The notes under the pieces: model-generated | Seen by the model: only the letters and a program-made list of their open reading frames with translations | Told to the model about the DNA's origin: nothing | Databases searched by the model: none | Shown: in pieces, positions 28,419-37,532 of the stretch | Numbering within the stretch: position 1 is the first letter of the stretch | Layout of the letters: each line of letters begins with the position of its first letter | Assembly: GCF_020829495.1 (NCBI RefSeq) | Contig: NZ_JAIVFQ010000021.1 | Span: 33,863 to 97,862, forward strand | Length of the DNA: 64,000 nt | Source: Nostoc favosum CHAB5714 | Lineage (GTDB): Bacteria > Cyanobacteriota > Cyanobacteriia > Cyanobacteriales > Nostocaceae | Direction: 5' to 3' | Position numbers and translations under genes: made by a program

Positions 28419-28568
28419 GACTTCCCCATTGATGGCCTACCCGCAACTATAGTTATTAAACAACGGATCGCAGAGGTGAAAGCCGCAGCACCGCCTGGAA
28501 AAGATTTACGGTTTAGTGTTTCCTTGCGTCCGATTTTGGGCGAAACAGAAGCAAAAGCTCCCATTTCC
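28419..28568 (+). pseudogene. Fragment of an SsuD-like (LLM class) flavin monooxygenase
   Basis: The frame reads FPIDGLPATIVIKQRIAEVK, then GKDLRFSVSLRPILGETEAKA. This matches the LLM-class segment that in SsuD reads KEKIEQVRAKA...KIRFGIRLHVIVRET. Only about 50 codons remain. The right edge coincides with a GGACTTACGCA end at 28572, and the left merges into unrelated sequence. It is a decayed remnant. Confidence 0.45.
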
Positions 28569-28571
28569 ACA

Positions 28572-28582
28572 GGACTTACGCA
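28572..28582. repeat. Solitary GGACTTACGCA repeat end
   Basis: GGACTTACGCA sits directly at the break of the monooxygenase fragment. No inverted partner was found within several hundred bases. Confidence 0.5.
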
Positions 28583-29201
28583 AAATACCTCTCAAATTCT
28601 TATTCCTCGGTGTTCTCTGTGTCTCTGTGGTTCGATTTTCCGTTACCTGTGCCTAAGCCCCATTTCCAGACAAAATCGGATTTTAGATATATCCCCGATT
28701 TTTCTCCCATTTAGATGTTTCATTTTTTGAGAAATATCATCTCATCAATGAGAACTTCTACAACAATTGGGGACTAAGTGGGGTACAAAATACTAGATAT
28801 ACCCTAAAAAACACCTATAAATGACCCACAAGAGCGTCAAGGTTTATTAAATCTAAACTTTTTTGGGATATATATAGCACCTTCATAGCCCCTATCAGCC
28901 ATTTTTGAAATCTTTTCTATAAACGCAGTAGAAATTAACTTACAAAAAAAGGGAGGAAGGAATAAAAAACTTTAGTTGTGGGTCTAAAGGCCACTTAAAA
29001 AAATATTTGTTTTGATACCCATAGCGCGAGATACAAAGCGTACTTGCTTCAATCCCACGTTTAAAAACGTGGGTTCCCTACACGCTCTGAAACTTTGTAT
29101 AAATAGTTGACTAAGGCTAGCGATCGCCATACCCAACATCAACATTATAGTTATCGATATAATTTATTGTGTAGTCTACGCACGACTAGAAAAAACGGAG
29201 T
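28583..29201. other. Gene-free stretch with a hairpin
   Basis: No supported gene. The hairpin CCCACGTTT-AA-AAACGTGGG (29054-29073) has perfect 9-bp arms. It could be a transcription stop but lacks a long T-run. The rest is AT-rich unique sequence that presumably includes the promoter of the small gene at 29202. Confidence 0.4.
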
Positions 29202-29405
29202 ATGACAATCTTACAGGTTGTGGATAAAGAGTTTTCACCGGTTCCCGTCATTGATATTAGTACACTGAACGACATAGTAGTGAATGATGATAAAAGCGAT
29301 CGCTGGGATAAAGCCAGTGTCCACGAATTTCGCGGGACTTATGGCGATTATCTTTTGAATAAAGTCTCCAAAGTATTTCCAGAACTACGTCAAACAGTGT
29401 TTTAG
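29202..29405 (+). CDS. Small hypothetical protein, 67 residues
   Basis: The start is well supported: ACGGAGT lies 5-8 bases before ATG. The peptide has VPVIDISTL near residue 15 and [20 protein letters not shown] near the C-terminus, and is acidic in the middle ([12 protein letters not shown]). I do not recognise the family. It has no signal peptide, membrane segment or Cys residue. It could be a complete small protein or the surviving head of a longer gene, since the next 40 bp are uninformative. It lies convergent to the haloperoxidase and the fragment at 29445. Confidence 0.45.
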   Translation: MTILQVVDKEFSPVPVIDISTLNDIVVNDDKSDRWDKASVHEFRGTYGDYLLNKVSKVFPELRQTVF

Positions 29406-29444
29406 AGTGCTGAGTAAAAGTTACTAACCTCGTGCCTTCTGCTT

Positions 29445-29766
29445 TCAATAAACAGATGTCAACAATTTATCTATCGCTGCCCGAAACGCCGTTGTTGCAC
29501 CAGCACTCATGTCACGGGGGGCGCAAATGCGATTTCTCAAATATGCGAAAGTAATAGCTCCCACAGCAGCGAAGATGGGATCAACACTACTATTTTTACC
29601 ACCAGTCCGACCACCCGGTAAAGTTTCACCATTGCCATGAATCAGATAATCAGCCAGTTGTCGCAGGTGAAAATCAACAGCGTCCTTAACTGTGGTAAAA
29701 TCACCATCTGCGGCTAAAGCTTGGACTCCGAATTTTTGATAATATCTGCGATCGCAACTTCCCGAT
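29445..29766 (-). pseudogene. 3' end of a decayed gene, family uncertain
   Basis: The minus strand reads openly as YYQKFGVQALAADGDFTTVK, HLRQLADYLIHGNGETLPGG, FAAVGAITFAYLRNRICAPR and a natural stop at 29445. Upstream, a stop codon occurs in frame with no start codon, so the 5' part is missing. The final helix with NRICAPRDMSAGA faintly recalls tails of some GST-like proteins, but I cannot assign it. It lies directly downstream of the haloperoxidase gene on the same strand. Confidence 0.45.
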
Positions 29767-29797
29767 TATCGCTCAATCTCTCAGCTGCTTCGGCTAT

Positions 29798-31606
29798 TTA
29801 AACTGTGACTTTTGTACCGTCAAATTTGGTGAATGTGAAACCATTGAATATTTCGTTGTAACCCAGTCTCTCATCCCTAAGCAGGCTAATAGCAACCTCT
29901 TCTCCCAAAGCCAAAGCAGCTGAACCATCGGAACGCCAATGGATACCACCGTGACCGCGACCAATAGCATAGTTAGTTGCTAGTTTATTCAACTCTCCAC
30001 CCACAGTTAGTGGTGGGCCACTGTAAGAAATGACTTTTGTGGGGTCATTGGGATCAGGCACTACTGGTGAGGGGATAACAAAGTTTTCATCAAAAAACGC
30101 TTTCAACAGTGTGACATTGACGCCAGCAGTGGCAGCCGCACCTCCGGTATAAGAAGAATGGGTTGGCGCTCCTTCTGGATATGCTTGGGGCAATAGATAG
30201 GTGTTGAAGGTGCTAAAGGTCTGAGCCAAAGCTTGGGAATTAAAAACCTCCGAATTAATCGGATACTGAATTTTATTAACAATGTTGTTGTAGACTAGCC
30301 CACCAAACGCTTCTGGGCGTAAAATGCGGTGTACATAATACTTCTGCCAGTATGATGCTCTAATCGCACGCGAAGTACCCAAGTTAAGCAAGGCTTGTAA
30401 ATGTCCCACTGCAAACGTTGCAGCTGAACCACTTTGGGTTCTCGAGTTGACGTAGGGATTGCCCGGATTCAAAGGTGTACCGATGCTACCAAGAATCAAG
30501 GAGGCTCCCAGGTATGTAGGCCCGCCAATATGGGCATACTCACCTAAATCCCGAACCGTGACTATGTAACGGTTTTTGGGGTCGTATTTAATGGACTTCC
30601 CTGAACTACCTCCATTCTGAATAGTCAACCATTCCTGGAAATTGACTAGAAAGTCATTACCAGGAAGAGCAGTACGAATCAATGGCGAAACAGACTGAGT
30701 TCCCCAAGGAATAGTTAGCAACAAAAATTGTGAGATATAGGGCCCATCTAGTACCCCTGGTGGAATAACATATCTTGTACTTGAACCTGAACCAACGTAG
30801 TTGACACTACCACGAAATAAAGTTTGAGGGGTGACACGGCCATTTTGTTTTGGCCCTCGAAACGCCGAAAGCTTGTTGAGGTCTTCGACGGCTGCCAAGA
30901 CTTTTGGGTTGTCAGTATTGTTTTGGAGCTTGGAAAGAGGTACATCTCGGAGTAAAGCTTGCCAGTAAAGTTCAACTGCTTCAGCAGCGCGTTCTGCGCT
31001 AGCTAGAGCCGGTGGTGGCGGCACAGCTATCTGTGCAGCATTGATTCCTTCTAGGCTAATTGCCAGGGGCCCTTGAGGATTAACCAGCTTTCTGCCGCCA
31101 CCCAAGATGATATTTTCATAATCATTCGGGTTTTGCGTTGTCAGTGCTTTGGTCAAAGAGTTGTAAGCTTCTAGCTTGACTTCGCCTAGCTCGTTATGTG
31201 GGAGTCCTCTACTGTCAGAGCCAATTTTGTTGGGATAACGCTCCTCATCGCCATTAGTCGGATGCGGCGGAATGGGAATACTCCGTTCAACTCTGGCTGC
31301 TTCAACACGTACTCGATAGGCTTTATCAACAAACCTGTTATAGTCAAACGCTCGATTATACCGTCTGTTGATATATTGGGCTTGTACAACATCTCCTCCC
31401 TTCTTTGAGGAGAAAGGTGAACCTAAAACTCCTGCAACAACGCTAGCGGCACTAAACAAACCAGCACGACCGAGAAATGAGCGTCTGCTAGCGTGACTAC
31501 CAAAAAAACGTTTGCTAGCTACACGGGGTTGTTTCAGTTTATTTATTTCGCTATTAGCCTGAGCAGCTTGCTCGGAACCTTCATGAGAATTAGGATCTAC
31601 TTGCAT
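29798..31606 (-). CDS. Vanadium-dependent haloperoxidase, Tat-exported
   Basis: 602 residues of the PAP2-like vanadium haloperoxidase family, which uses H2O2 and halide to form hypohalous species. The N-terminus has a twin-arginine signal (SRRSFLGRAG followed by a hydrophobic stretch), so it is exported folded. Vanadate-site motifs are present: KYYVHRILRPEAFGG (Lys/Arg), APTHSSYTGGAA (Ser-Gly and the acid/base His region) and GRGHGGIHWRSDG (Arg and vanadate-linked His). GTGGAGAAC precedes the ATG at 31606. Whether it prefers bromide or chloride cannot be read from sequence. The 3' neighbour is a gene remnant, and the gene appears monocistronic. Confidence 0.88.
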   Translation of the reverse strand: MQVDPNSHEGSEQAAQANSEINKLKQPRVASKRFFGSHASRRSFLGRAGLFSAASVVAGVLGSPFSSKKGGDVVQAQYINRRYNRAFDYNRFVDKAYRVRVEAARVERSIPIPPHPTNGDEERYPNKIGSDSRGLPHNELGEVKLEAYNSLTKALTTQNPNDYENIILGGGRKLVNPQGPLAISLEGINAAQIAVPPPPALASAERAAEAVELYWQALLRDVPLSKLQNNTDNPKVLAAVEDLNKLSAFRGPKQNGRVTPQTLFRGSVNYVGSGSSTRYVIPPGVLDGPYISQFLLLTIPWGTQSVSPLIRTALPGNDFLVNFQEWLTIQNGGSSGKSIKYDPKNRYIVTVRDLGEYAHIGGPTYLGASLILGSIGTPLNPGNPYVNSRTQSGSAATFAVGHLQALLNLGTSRAIRASYWQKYYVHRILRPEAFGGLVYNNIVNKIQYPINSEVFNSQALAQTFSTFNTYLLPQAYPEGAPTHSSYTGGAAATAGVNVTLLKAFFDENFVIPSPVVPDPNDPTKVISYSGPPLTVGGELNKLATNYAIGRGHGGIHWRSDGSAALALGEEVAISLLRDERLGYNEIFNGFTFTKFDGTKVTV

Positions 31607-32537
31607 GAGATGTTCTCCACTGGCAAAAAATAATACAACAATTTAGTCATGAGTGAATACATGAGCATTGCAAAGCTAGAACAACTAGCCACACACAAAA
31701 TACGTGCCTCCAGAAAGACAAGTTAATATCGCCGGATTTAGGATGAAATCTGGGATTACTCTACTGGAAGGTAACTTGCATAGAAGGTGATTTTCCTGAA
31801 AGTCATGTAGTTATTCAGTGCTGGTATGATGCTTTCATCACACGGCTGTTATAACTTTGTGGTTGTAATCAGTCTGATATGATGTTGCCGAAGTTAAAGC
31901 ACAGCTATAACTACCACCTAATTCTGGTCAATCCACAAAATACTTTAAATCTATCGACTTAGTGTATTTTGTAGATATTAAATCAGACTCTCTCACAATC
32001 GGTGATGAAAATCAAGAGGTTTTTACAATAAACTTAGCAAGACCGTCAAAGCCCTAAAGGAAAAGGCGCACAGTGTCGTGTTCCTTGCTTGAGACTGTGG
32101 ATCAAGCGCGACACGGTGGGTTTTGATTAAGTATTAAAGGCGGTTGTGGTTGAAAGGTTGAGTTGAAAGAATTAGGCGACGCCGAATAGCCCGCACTTCT
32201 CTACGAGACGCTCTTGCTAGCTTGCTTCCACGTTCGCAAAGCGTGCCGTAGGCAAGTGGTACGACATGGTTCGACTCCCTTCTCCTGTCGGAGACGCTAA
32301 CGCGAACGACTGCGCCCTTCTCTACGAGAGGCTGCGCCAACGGCTACGCTCAGGACAGGCTCAGGGCCAGCCGCTCACCAGCCGCTCAGTGACCAAATAA
32401 TTACTAATTCGTAATGACGCTCGTTCCGACGCTCGTTCCTCGCACTCCGCAAAGCGAGGAACGAGCGTCATTATAAATTACGAATTATTTTGACCATCGT
32501 AGACATTGCTTCCAAATAACATCCCATAAAAGCGGAT
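31607..32537. other. Long spacer with palindrome patchwork and a large hairpin
   Basis: 31607-32035 shows nothing assignable. 32150-32390 is a mosaic of cyanobacterial palindromic repeats (CTCTACGAGACGCTCTTGC, GGCTGCGCCAACGGC and similar). 32395-32497 forms a long imperfect hairpin: AATAATTACTAATTCGTAAT and GACGCTCGTTCCTCGC are mirrored by GCGAGGAACGAGCGTC and ATTACGAATTATT. It lies downstream of the MFS gene and could serve as its terminator. Confidence 0.5.
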
Positions 32538-33857
32538 TTAGCCTTTATTTGACTGTGTAATTAAGCCCAAATCTGCGTAAATTGGATGCACTATTTTTCT
32601 TATTTGGGGCAGTTGTCTACTAAAAAAATATGCTCCTAAAATGCAACAAGCACCGCCAAATAACAAAGCATTGGTAACACCAAAGTAACCTGCCAATGCT
32701 CCAAAAAATAAATTACCAAAAGGCAGTATTCCTAAGAAACCAGTTGTAAATATACTAGTTACTCTACCTCTTTTATCTTCATCAAGAAGAATTGATTGCA
32801 TAAAATTATTAATTGAGGCCAAAGTTAGACTATTATTCATACCGATGATAAACATGAATACTAAACAAATCTCTAAATTGTTCGAGCGAGAAAAAACTAT
32901 TAAACCTAAACCTAAAACTGCGGCAGAGATTGCTATAATCCTTCCCAGCCCCATCACATTTTTTCTAGAGATGAGATAAATACCTGAAACTATTGAACCA
33001 AGAGCCGAAGCTGTCATCAAAAAGCCCATAGTTTCAGCGTTACCTTTTAGTACTTCTTGAGAAAAAATAGGTATTAAGTTGACATGAGTCATTCCCATAA
33101 AGCAAATAACAATTTGTAATATCAATAAATATTTAATCGGCAAAAATTTGTATGCATAAATAAAACCTTCTTTGAGATTTTTCCAAAATTGGGGCTTTTG
33201 ATTCAAGGAATTATTGATAACTGGGTTGACTTTGATAGTTAAGATTGCAGATAAAAATGGTATATAGCTGATACTATCTACTAAAAAGCAGGAAGCTACA
33301 CCAGACTTAGCAATCATTAAACCCCCAATCATCGGGCTAACAAACTTCGCTGTATTAATCAAGAATGAATGGCAAGCCATCGCACTATAAGTATCTGATT
33401 TCTTATCCAACAGTCTGGGAATAATTACCTGGCGTGCTGGTAAATCGAAAGCTTTTACCGTTCCCTGAAGTGTGCCAATGACAATAATCCATGCAACATT
33501 AATGTTATCACTAAGAGTTAGAAAGGTTAGGGTAGAAGATAGCAAAATGGATACTACCTGAGTAGTTAATAGAACATATCGTAAGTTCCAGCGATCTAGC
33601 AATACTCCTACCAATGGTGTAATAATTAAGCCTGTAGCTTGATTTGTAAATCCAGCTACACCCACTAATACAGCCGAATTAGTTAGTTGATAAACTAGCC
33701 ATACCAAAGCAATTTGAGTCATCCAAGACCCGAAAAAAGATAAACTTTCTCCGATAACAAAACAGGAAAAATTTACAGATTTAAGCGCAGCAGGAAGTTC
33801 AAAGTAAACAAACTTTGGTTTGTGCTTTTGAAATTTTTCTCTATTACTTGGTATCAT
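32538..33857 (-). CDS. MFS transporter, MFS_3 / EntS-like exporter
   Basis: 439 residues from ATG at 33857, chosen because TAGGGA lies 8 bases upstream; the frame is open further 5'. Hydrophobic helices fill the protein. LSFFGSWMTQIALVWLVYQL opens helix 1, as in EntS-like siderophore and macrolide exporters. The loop after helix 2 has PLVGVLLDRWNLRYVLL (motif A-like), and PARQVIIPRLLDK is typical of MFS_3. Substrates in this subgroup are siderophores, macrolides or other secondary metabolites. No biosynthetic genes adjoin it, so the substrate is unknown. Upstream lie two repeat elements. Confidence 0.82.
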   Translation of the reverse strand: MIPSNREKFQKHKPKFVYFELPAALKSVNFSCFVIGESLSFFGSWMTQIALVWLVYQLTNSAVLVGVAGFTNQATGLIITPLVGVLLDRWNLRYVLLTTQVVSILLSSTLTFLTLSDNINVAWIIVIGTLQGTVKAFDLPARQVIIPRLLDKKSDTYSAMACHSFLINTAKFVSPMIGGLMIAKSGVASCFLVDSISYIPFLSAILTIKVNPVINNSLNQKPQFWKNLKEGFIYAYKFLPIKYLLILQIVICFMGMTHVNLIPIFSQEVLKGNAETMGFLMTASALGSIVSGIYLISRKNVMGLGRIIAISAAVLGLGLIVFSRSNNLEICLVFMFIIGMNNSLTLASINNFMQSILLDEDKRGRVTSIFTTGFLGILPFGNLFFGALAGYFGVTNALLFGGACCILGAYFFSRQLPQIRKIVHPIYADLGLITQSNKG

Positions 33858-33900
33858 GAGTTTTTCCCTATTTAAAGTTTTCATCCTTCGTTCGTTGTTA

Positions 33901-34001
33901 GGACTTACGCACAAGAGATCCCCCAACCTCTAAAAAAGGGCTTTTGAGTTTCCCCTTTTTTTAGAGGGGATAGATGTTTCAAGTTGTTAGTGCATAAGTC
34001 C
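33901..34001. repeat. Short MITE-like element with GGACTTACGCAC inverted ends
   Basis: GGACTTACGCAC (33901-33912) is mirrored by GTGCATAAGTCC (33990-34001) with one mismatch. About 100 bp long, with an inner stem (CCCCCAACCTCTAAAAAAGG versus CCTTTTTTTAGAGGGG-type sequence). Confidence 0.65.
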
Positions 34002-34073
34002 TGGTTGTGTTCGCGTTGGGTGCGCTTTGCCTTCATTCTGTTCATAGTGCTTCTTCCTTTAACCAATTACGCT

Positions 34074-34243
34074 TAGAGGTTGTTTAAAAAGTATTTTGCT
34101 GTGATTTTACGTACTTATTGATCCCCCCTAACCCCCCTTCAAAAGGGGGGAACCGGAATCAAAGTCCCTCAATTTATCGGGGGATTGAGGAGGAGCTAAA
34201 ACGTTTTGATACCTAGAATGGGACTTTTCAAACATCCTCTTAG
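34074..34243. mobile_element. MITE of the AGAGG(A/T)TGTTT family, complete copy
   Basis: Left end AGAGGTTGTTTAAAAAGT and right end ACTTTTCAAACATCCTCT are imperfect 18-bp inverted repeats about 170 bp apart. The interior (TTTGCTGTGATTTTACG, GATCCCCCCTAACCCCCC, AACCGGAATCAAAG) is shared with the copy ending at 39678. The rest of 33858-34553 has no supported gene. Confidence 0.7.
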
Positions 34244-34553
34244 ATAAAATAATTTGCATGGACGAGGACATTAGTAGAGACATTACATTTCAACGCCTCT
34301 ACTAATTTTTTGATGAAGTTTTATCAGACTTGCATATCACCAGCCCGGAAAGAGTATTAGTAAAGCTTAATGTTCGCAAAACAGAAAGTTTGTATGCTTA
34401 GTATTAAAACAAAAAAACACAGGCATCATGACTAGACTATGTATCATACCATGTTTGGTCAAATACCCACAATTCTTGCAAATCAACCTCAAACCCTTGC
34501 TGCTTGGCGGTAGGGGTTTGAGGTGGTTGATGCTCAATTAAACACAGGTGACA

Positions 34554-35621
34554 TCATAGCCAAGCTCGGTCATATTGAACAGGCCAGAGTTTATCGTGTC
34601 CCAGCTGTTTGGCTGCCAGATGCGGCCAGTAAGGATTGCGGAGTAGTTCACGTCCCAACAGCACTATATCAGCTACTTCTGTGCGAATAATCTCGTCAGC
34701 TTGTTCAGGGGATGTAATTAAGCCCACGGCTCCTGTATGAATATTAGCCTCACGGCGGATGCGTTCGGCAAACTGAGTCTGATAACCAGGTTTAATTGCT
34801 ATATTAACGCCTGGTACAATACCACCCGATGAACTGTCAATGAGATCAACTCCTAGAGACTTGAGTTTGTCGCTTAAAGCGATACTTTGTTCAATGTCCC
34901 AGCCATTATCTACCCAATCGGTGGCGGAAATGCGTACCCAAAGTGGATGCGTCTGGGGCCAAACCTCTCGGACTGCTTGAACAACTTCTCTAAGCAGACG
35001 AGTCCGATTTTCAAAACTGCCACCATAATCATCTTGACGGTGGTTAGAAAGGGGTGAAAGAAACTGGTGCAGTAGATAACCGTGGGCAGCATGGATTTCC
35101 ACTACCTTGAAACCAGCTTGCAGAGAACGTTTGGCTGCTTGGGCAAAGGCATCAATAACTGCTTGAATTCCCTCAAAAGTGAGGGCTTCTGGAATTGGGC
35201 TATCTTTTCCAAAAGCGATCGCACTACTCGAAACTAAGGGACGCCAACCTTCCTGAGATTCATCCAGCACTTTCCCTCCTTTACTCGGTTTGGCAGTACT
35301 GGCCTTTCTACCCGCATGAGCAAGTTGAATACCCGCAACAGCGCCAAAGTTATGGATCAATGCCACAGTTTTAGCCAACGTTTCTATGTGTGCATCTGAC
35401 CAGATTCCCAAATCTTGCGGGCTAATGCGCCCACGCGGTTCTACTGCGGCTGCTTCTGTTAGCACTATACCTGCACCGCCAACTGCGCGAGAAGCTAAAT
35501 GAATAACGTGCCAATCATTAGCATATCCATTTGTACTGGAATATTGACACATCGGGGAAACGGCGATGCGGTTGCGAAAGGTAACTTCACGAATTTTGAA
35601 TGGTTCAAACAGGTGTGCCAT
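34554..35621 (-). CDS. NADH:flavin oxidoreductase, old yellow enzyme family (YqjM/NamA type)
   Basis: 355-residue TIM-barrel FMN enzyme that reduces activated C=C bonds with NAD(P)H. The N-terminal FRNRIAVSPMCQYSS carries the Cys typical of the YqjM subgroup. Further motifs are QLAHAGRKAS, VVEIHAAHGYLLHQFLSP (His-Ala-Ala-His substrate/FMN site), SNHRQDDYGGS and the C-terminal phosphate-binding GLITSPEQAD with LLGRELLRNPYW. GAAGGA precedes the ATG at 35621. It faces the same way as the AMDase-like gene 168 bp upstream and probably shares its transcript. Its natural substrate is unknown. Confidence 0.9.
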   Translation of the reverse strand: MAHLFEPFKIREVTFRNRIAVSPMCQYSSTNGYANDWHVIHLASRAVGGAGIVLTEAAAVEPRGRISPQDLGIWSDAHIETLAKTVALIHNFGAVAGIQLAHAGRKASTAKPSKGGKVLDESQEGWRPLVSSSAIAFGKDSPIPEALTFEGIQAVIDAFAQAAKRSLQAGFKVVEIHAAHGYLLHQFLSPLSNHRQDDYGGSFENRTRLLREVVQAVREVWPQTHPLWVRISATDWVDNGWDIEQSIALSDKLKSLGVDLIDSSSGGIVPGVNIAIKPGYQTQFAERIRREANIHTGAVGLITSPEQADEIIRTEVADIVLLGRELLRNPYWPHLAAKQLGHDKLWPVQYDRAWL

Positions 35622-35789
35622 TGTTATTGATTCCTTCTCTTGCTAGGTAAGACTCTCAGCATTTGGAACTAAGTTGTAGACACAGATTTGGTTTGAAATG
35701 TAACTAGTGCGCATTCTCAGCTCATGTATGGGTCATTTTGCCAGTTTTGCCAAAATTCTTGTAGGCTCTTATTTTGGCGAAGGTATTGA

Positions 35790-36539
35790 CTAAATAGCAA
35801 ACAGTTTTCCTCTCGGACGAAGTGCAGATTCAATAGAAGCACGCCTTGCTAAACTCCATATTGTGGCTTGATTTGCTGTAACTACAGGAATATTTAAATC
35901 TGTTTCTAATTCCTCAATCACCTCAAATGTTCTCCATGCCGTACAGGGCAATACAATAGCATCTGCACCTTTGTGAGATACCTCTTTGATGAAAGCTGCG
36001 GCTTCATTGGGTAACTGATGCCAAAGGTAATTCTTTTTTGCTACTTCTGTTGAGCGTTCATCACCTTTAAACCCCACTATTTCAAAAGGCGCTTCACTCA
36101 AAAACGTTTTTAGCGTTTGGTTGTTCCATTCTGGATAAGGGGTGACTACAGAAATTTTCCTAATTTTTAGGTATGTTAACGCTTCTAATAGAGCTAAAGC
36201 AGGCACAATAACCGATACTCCAAGCATCTGTGTCAAACGTTGCTCTAATTTTTCAGCAAAAACTCGCCCTCGGTAAAATGTTGCTGTTGTGAAGCCGTAT
36301 GCTCCAAAATGTACCCCGGCTCTAGCTAATTTTTCTACTTCCTTAACAGCTTCTTCATTGATGTCATCCATTGATTCATAGTTCTCATAGGCGTGTGAGC
36401 GTTGAGCAATCACGCGATGGCTATGAATACTGACTAGACTGGAAAAAGCAGAGTGAAAGTCAGGCTCAAACGTCGTGTTACCTGCGGGTACTAGCAAGCC
36501 AAGACGGATCTGCCTATTAGAGTCAGCTTTCGAGTACAT
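35790..36539 (-). CDS. Maleate isomerase / arylmalonate decarboxylase family protein
   Basis: 249 residues of the Asp/Glu racemase superfamily. VPAGNTTFEPDF near the start is the maleate isomerase/AMDase signature, and LPCTAWRTF near residue 190 holds the C-terminal catalytic Cys. The N-terminal position where maleate isomerases carry their first Cys reads YGFTTATF, without Cys, as in single-Cys arylmalonate decarboxylases. Two-base isomerase chemistry therefore looks unlikely and decarboxylase-like or other one-Cys chemistry more likely; this is inference. AAGAGGT precedes the ATG. It is divergent from the GST-CmcJ-TauD genes. Confidence 0.8.
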   Translation of the reverse strand: MYSKADSNRQIRLGLLVPAGNTTFEPDFHSAFSSLVSIHSHRVIAQRSHAYENYESMDDINEEAVKEVEKLARAGVHFGAYGFTTATFYRGRVFAEKLEQRLTQMLGVSVIVPALALLEALTYLKIRKISVVTPYPEWNNQTLKTFLSEAPFEIVGFKGDERSTEVAKKNYLWHQLPNEAAAFIKEVSHKGADAIVLPCTAWRTFEVIEELETDLNIPVVTANQATIWSLARRASIESALRPRGKLFAI

Positions 36540-36812
36540 ATAATACCTCTTTTTGACAAGCCTGATTATGTCTAAATATTTATTTAGTTACACTAATAAT
36601 TAGGTATACATATTTTCAGGAAGACTGTATGATATAAAAACTACGTTAAACCGACCGATAAACTGTAATATATCATCTAACTGACATAGATACCTGCCAC
36701 TTAATTATTTAACTGCACTAATCAACACGTCTGGCTTTTGTCTTATTGCTTTAGTTGGAGTTGTCCAATCTCAAATAGTCTGCATCCACGATGATTACAA
36801 GGAAAAGATTTC
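36540..36812. promoter_or_regulatory. Divergent promoter region of the redox block
   Basis: 273 bp separate the AMDase-like gene (minus) from the GST gene (plus), so promoters for both directions should lie here. The region is AT-rich (TTATTTAGTTACACTAATAA). No convincing operator or regulator gene is adjacent. Confidence 0.35.
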
Positions 36813-37484
36813 ATGAGCAACATACAACTGTACTTCGCCAAAGCCTCTACTTTCTCTCAACGGACTCGTGTAGTCTTACTGGAAAAAGGCATTGACTTTA
36901 CCCCGATAGAAATTGACTTACAAAACAAACCCGATGGGTACACTCAGATTTCCCACTATGGCAAAGTCCCAGCTATCAAACATGGGGATGTTGAAATTTA
37001 CGAGTCCGCTATTATCAATGAATATCTAGATGAAGTCTTCCCAGAACCATCTTTGTTACCCCGCGATCCCGCAGCTAAAGCGATCGCTCGGATCTGGATA
37101 GACTACGCCAATACTCGCCTTGTCCCAGCTTTTAACAAATTTCTCCGCGGCAAAGATAGCCAAGAACAGGAACAAGGACGAAGAGAGTTCACAGAAGCAC
37201 TTCTATATATTGAACAAGAAGGATTAGGCAAAGGTGATTATTTGTTAGGAGATCAGTTTAGCCTTGTTGATATCAGCTTCTATCCTTGGTTTGAGCGTTT
37301 ACCACTCTTAGAACACTTCCGCAAATTCACACTACCAGCAGAAACACCTCGTTTGCAGACATGGTGGAATCTGGTACGCGATCGCCCCTCAATTCAAGCG
37401 GTAGAAAATCCTGTAGACTTTTATTTGCAAAGATTCGCCAAAGTTCTCGGTGAACCTGTTCCCGTTGGTGCAGTTCAAAAATAG
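36813..37484 (+). CDS. Glutathione S-transferase
   Basis: 223 residues. The thioredoxin-like N-terminal domain begins [19 protein letters not shown], with Ser/Thr in the usual glutathione-activating position, and continues with the conserved KVPAIKHGD cis-Pro turn and [15 protein letters not shown]. The all-helical C-terminal domain has [20 protein letters not shown], the N-capping box of GSTs. AAGGA precedes the ATG. The stop is 48 bp before the CmcJ-like gene, so an operon with the two oxygenases is likely. A role in conjugation or dehalogenation of electrophiles is family knowledge; the specific substrate is unknown. Confidence 0.9.
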   Translation: MSNIQLYFAKASTFSQRTRVVLLEKGIDFTPIEIDLQNKPDGYTQISHYGKVPAIKHGDVEIYESAIINEYLDEVFPEPSLLPRDPAAKAIARIWIDYANTRLVPAFNKFLRGKDSQEQEQGRREFTEALLYIEQEGLGKGDYLLGDQFSLVDISFYPWFERLPLLEHFRKFTLPAETPRLQTWWNLVRDRPSIQAVENPVDFYLQRFAKVLGEPVPVGAVQK

Positions 37485-37532
37485 GGCATAGGGATTGACA
37501 GAAATTAACCAAAATCCAAAATGGGATAACCT

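Noticed and set aside
29054..29073. CRISPR-repeat-like string near TTGCTTCAATCCCACG
   Set aside because: Single occurrence; it is only a short hairpin.
29202..29405. RiPP precursor for the YcaO enzyme
   Set aside because: No Cys, no Ser/Thr-rich core at the C-terminus and about 17 kb away from the cyclodehydratase.
32190..32300. Possible tRNA (GGTTCGACTCCC-like T-loop)
   Set aside because: No acceptor stem, anticodon arm or D-arm can be drawn; the region is a mosaic of palindromic repeats.
32134..32340. 68-codon minus-strand ORF
   Set aside because: It is composed entirely of dispersed palindromic repeats and lacks a start signal.
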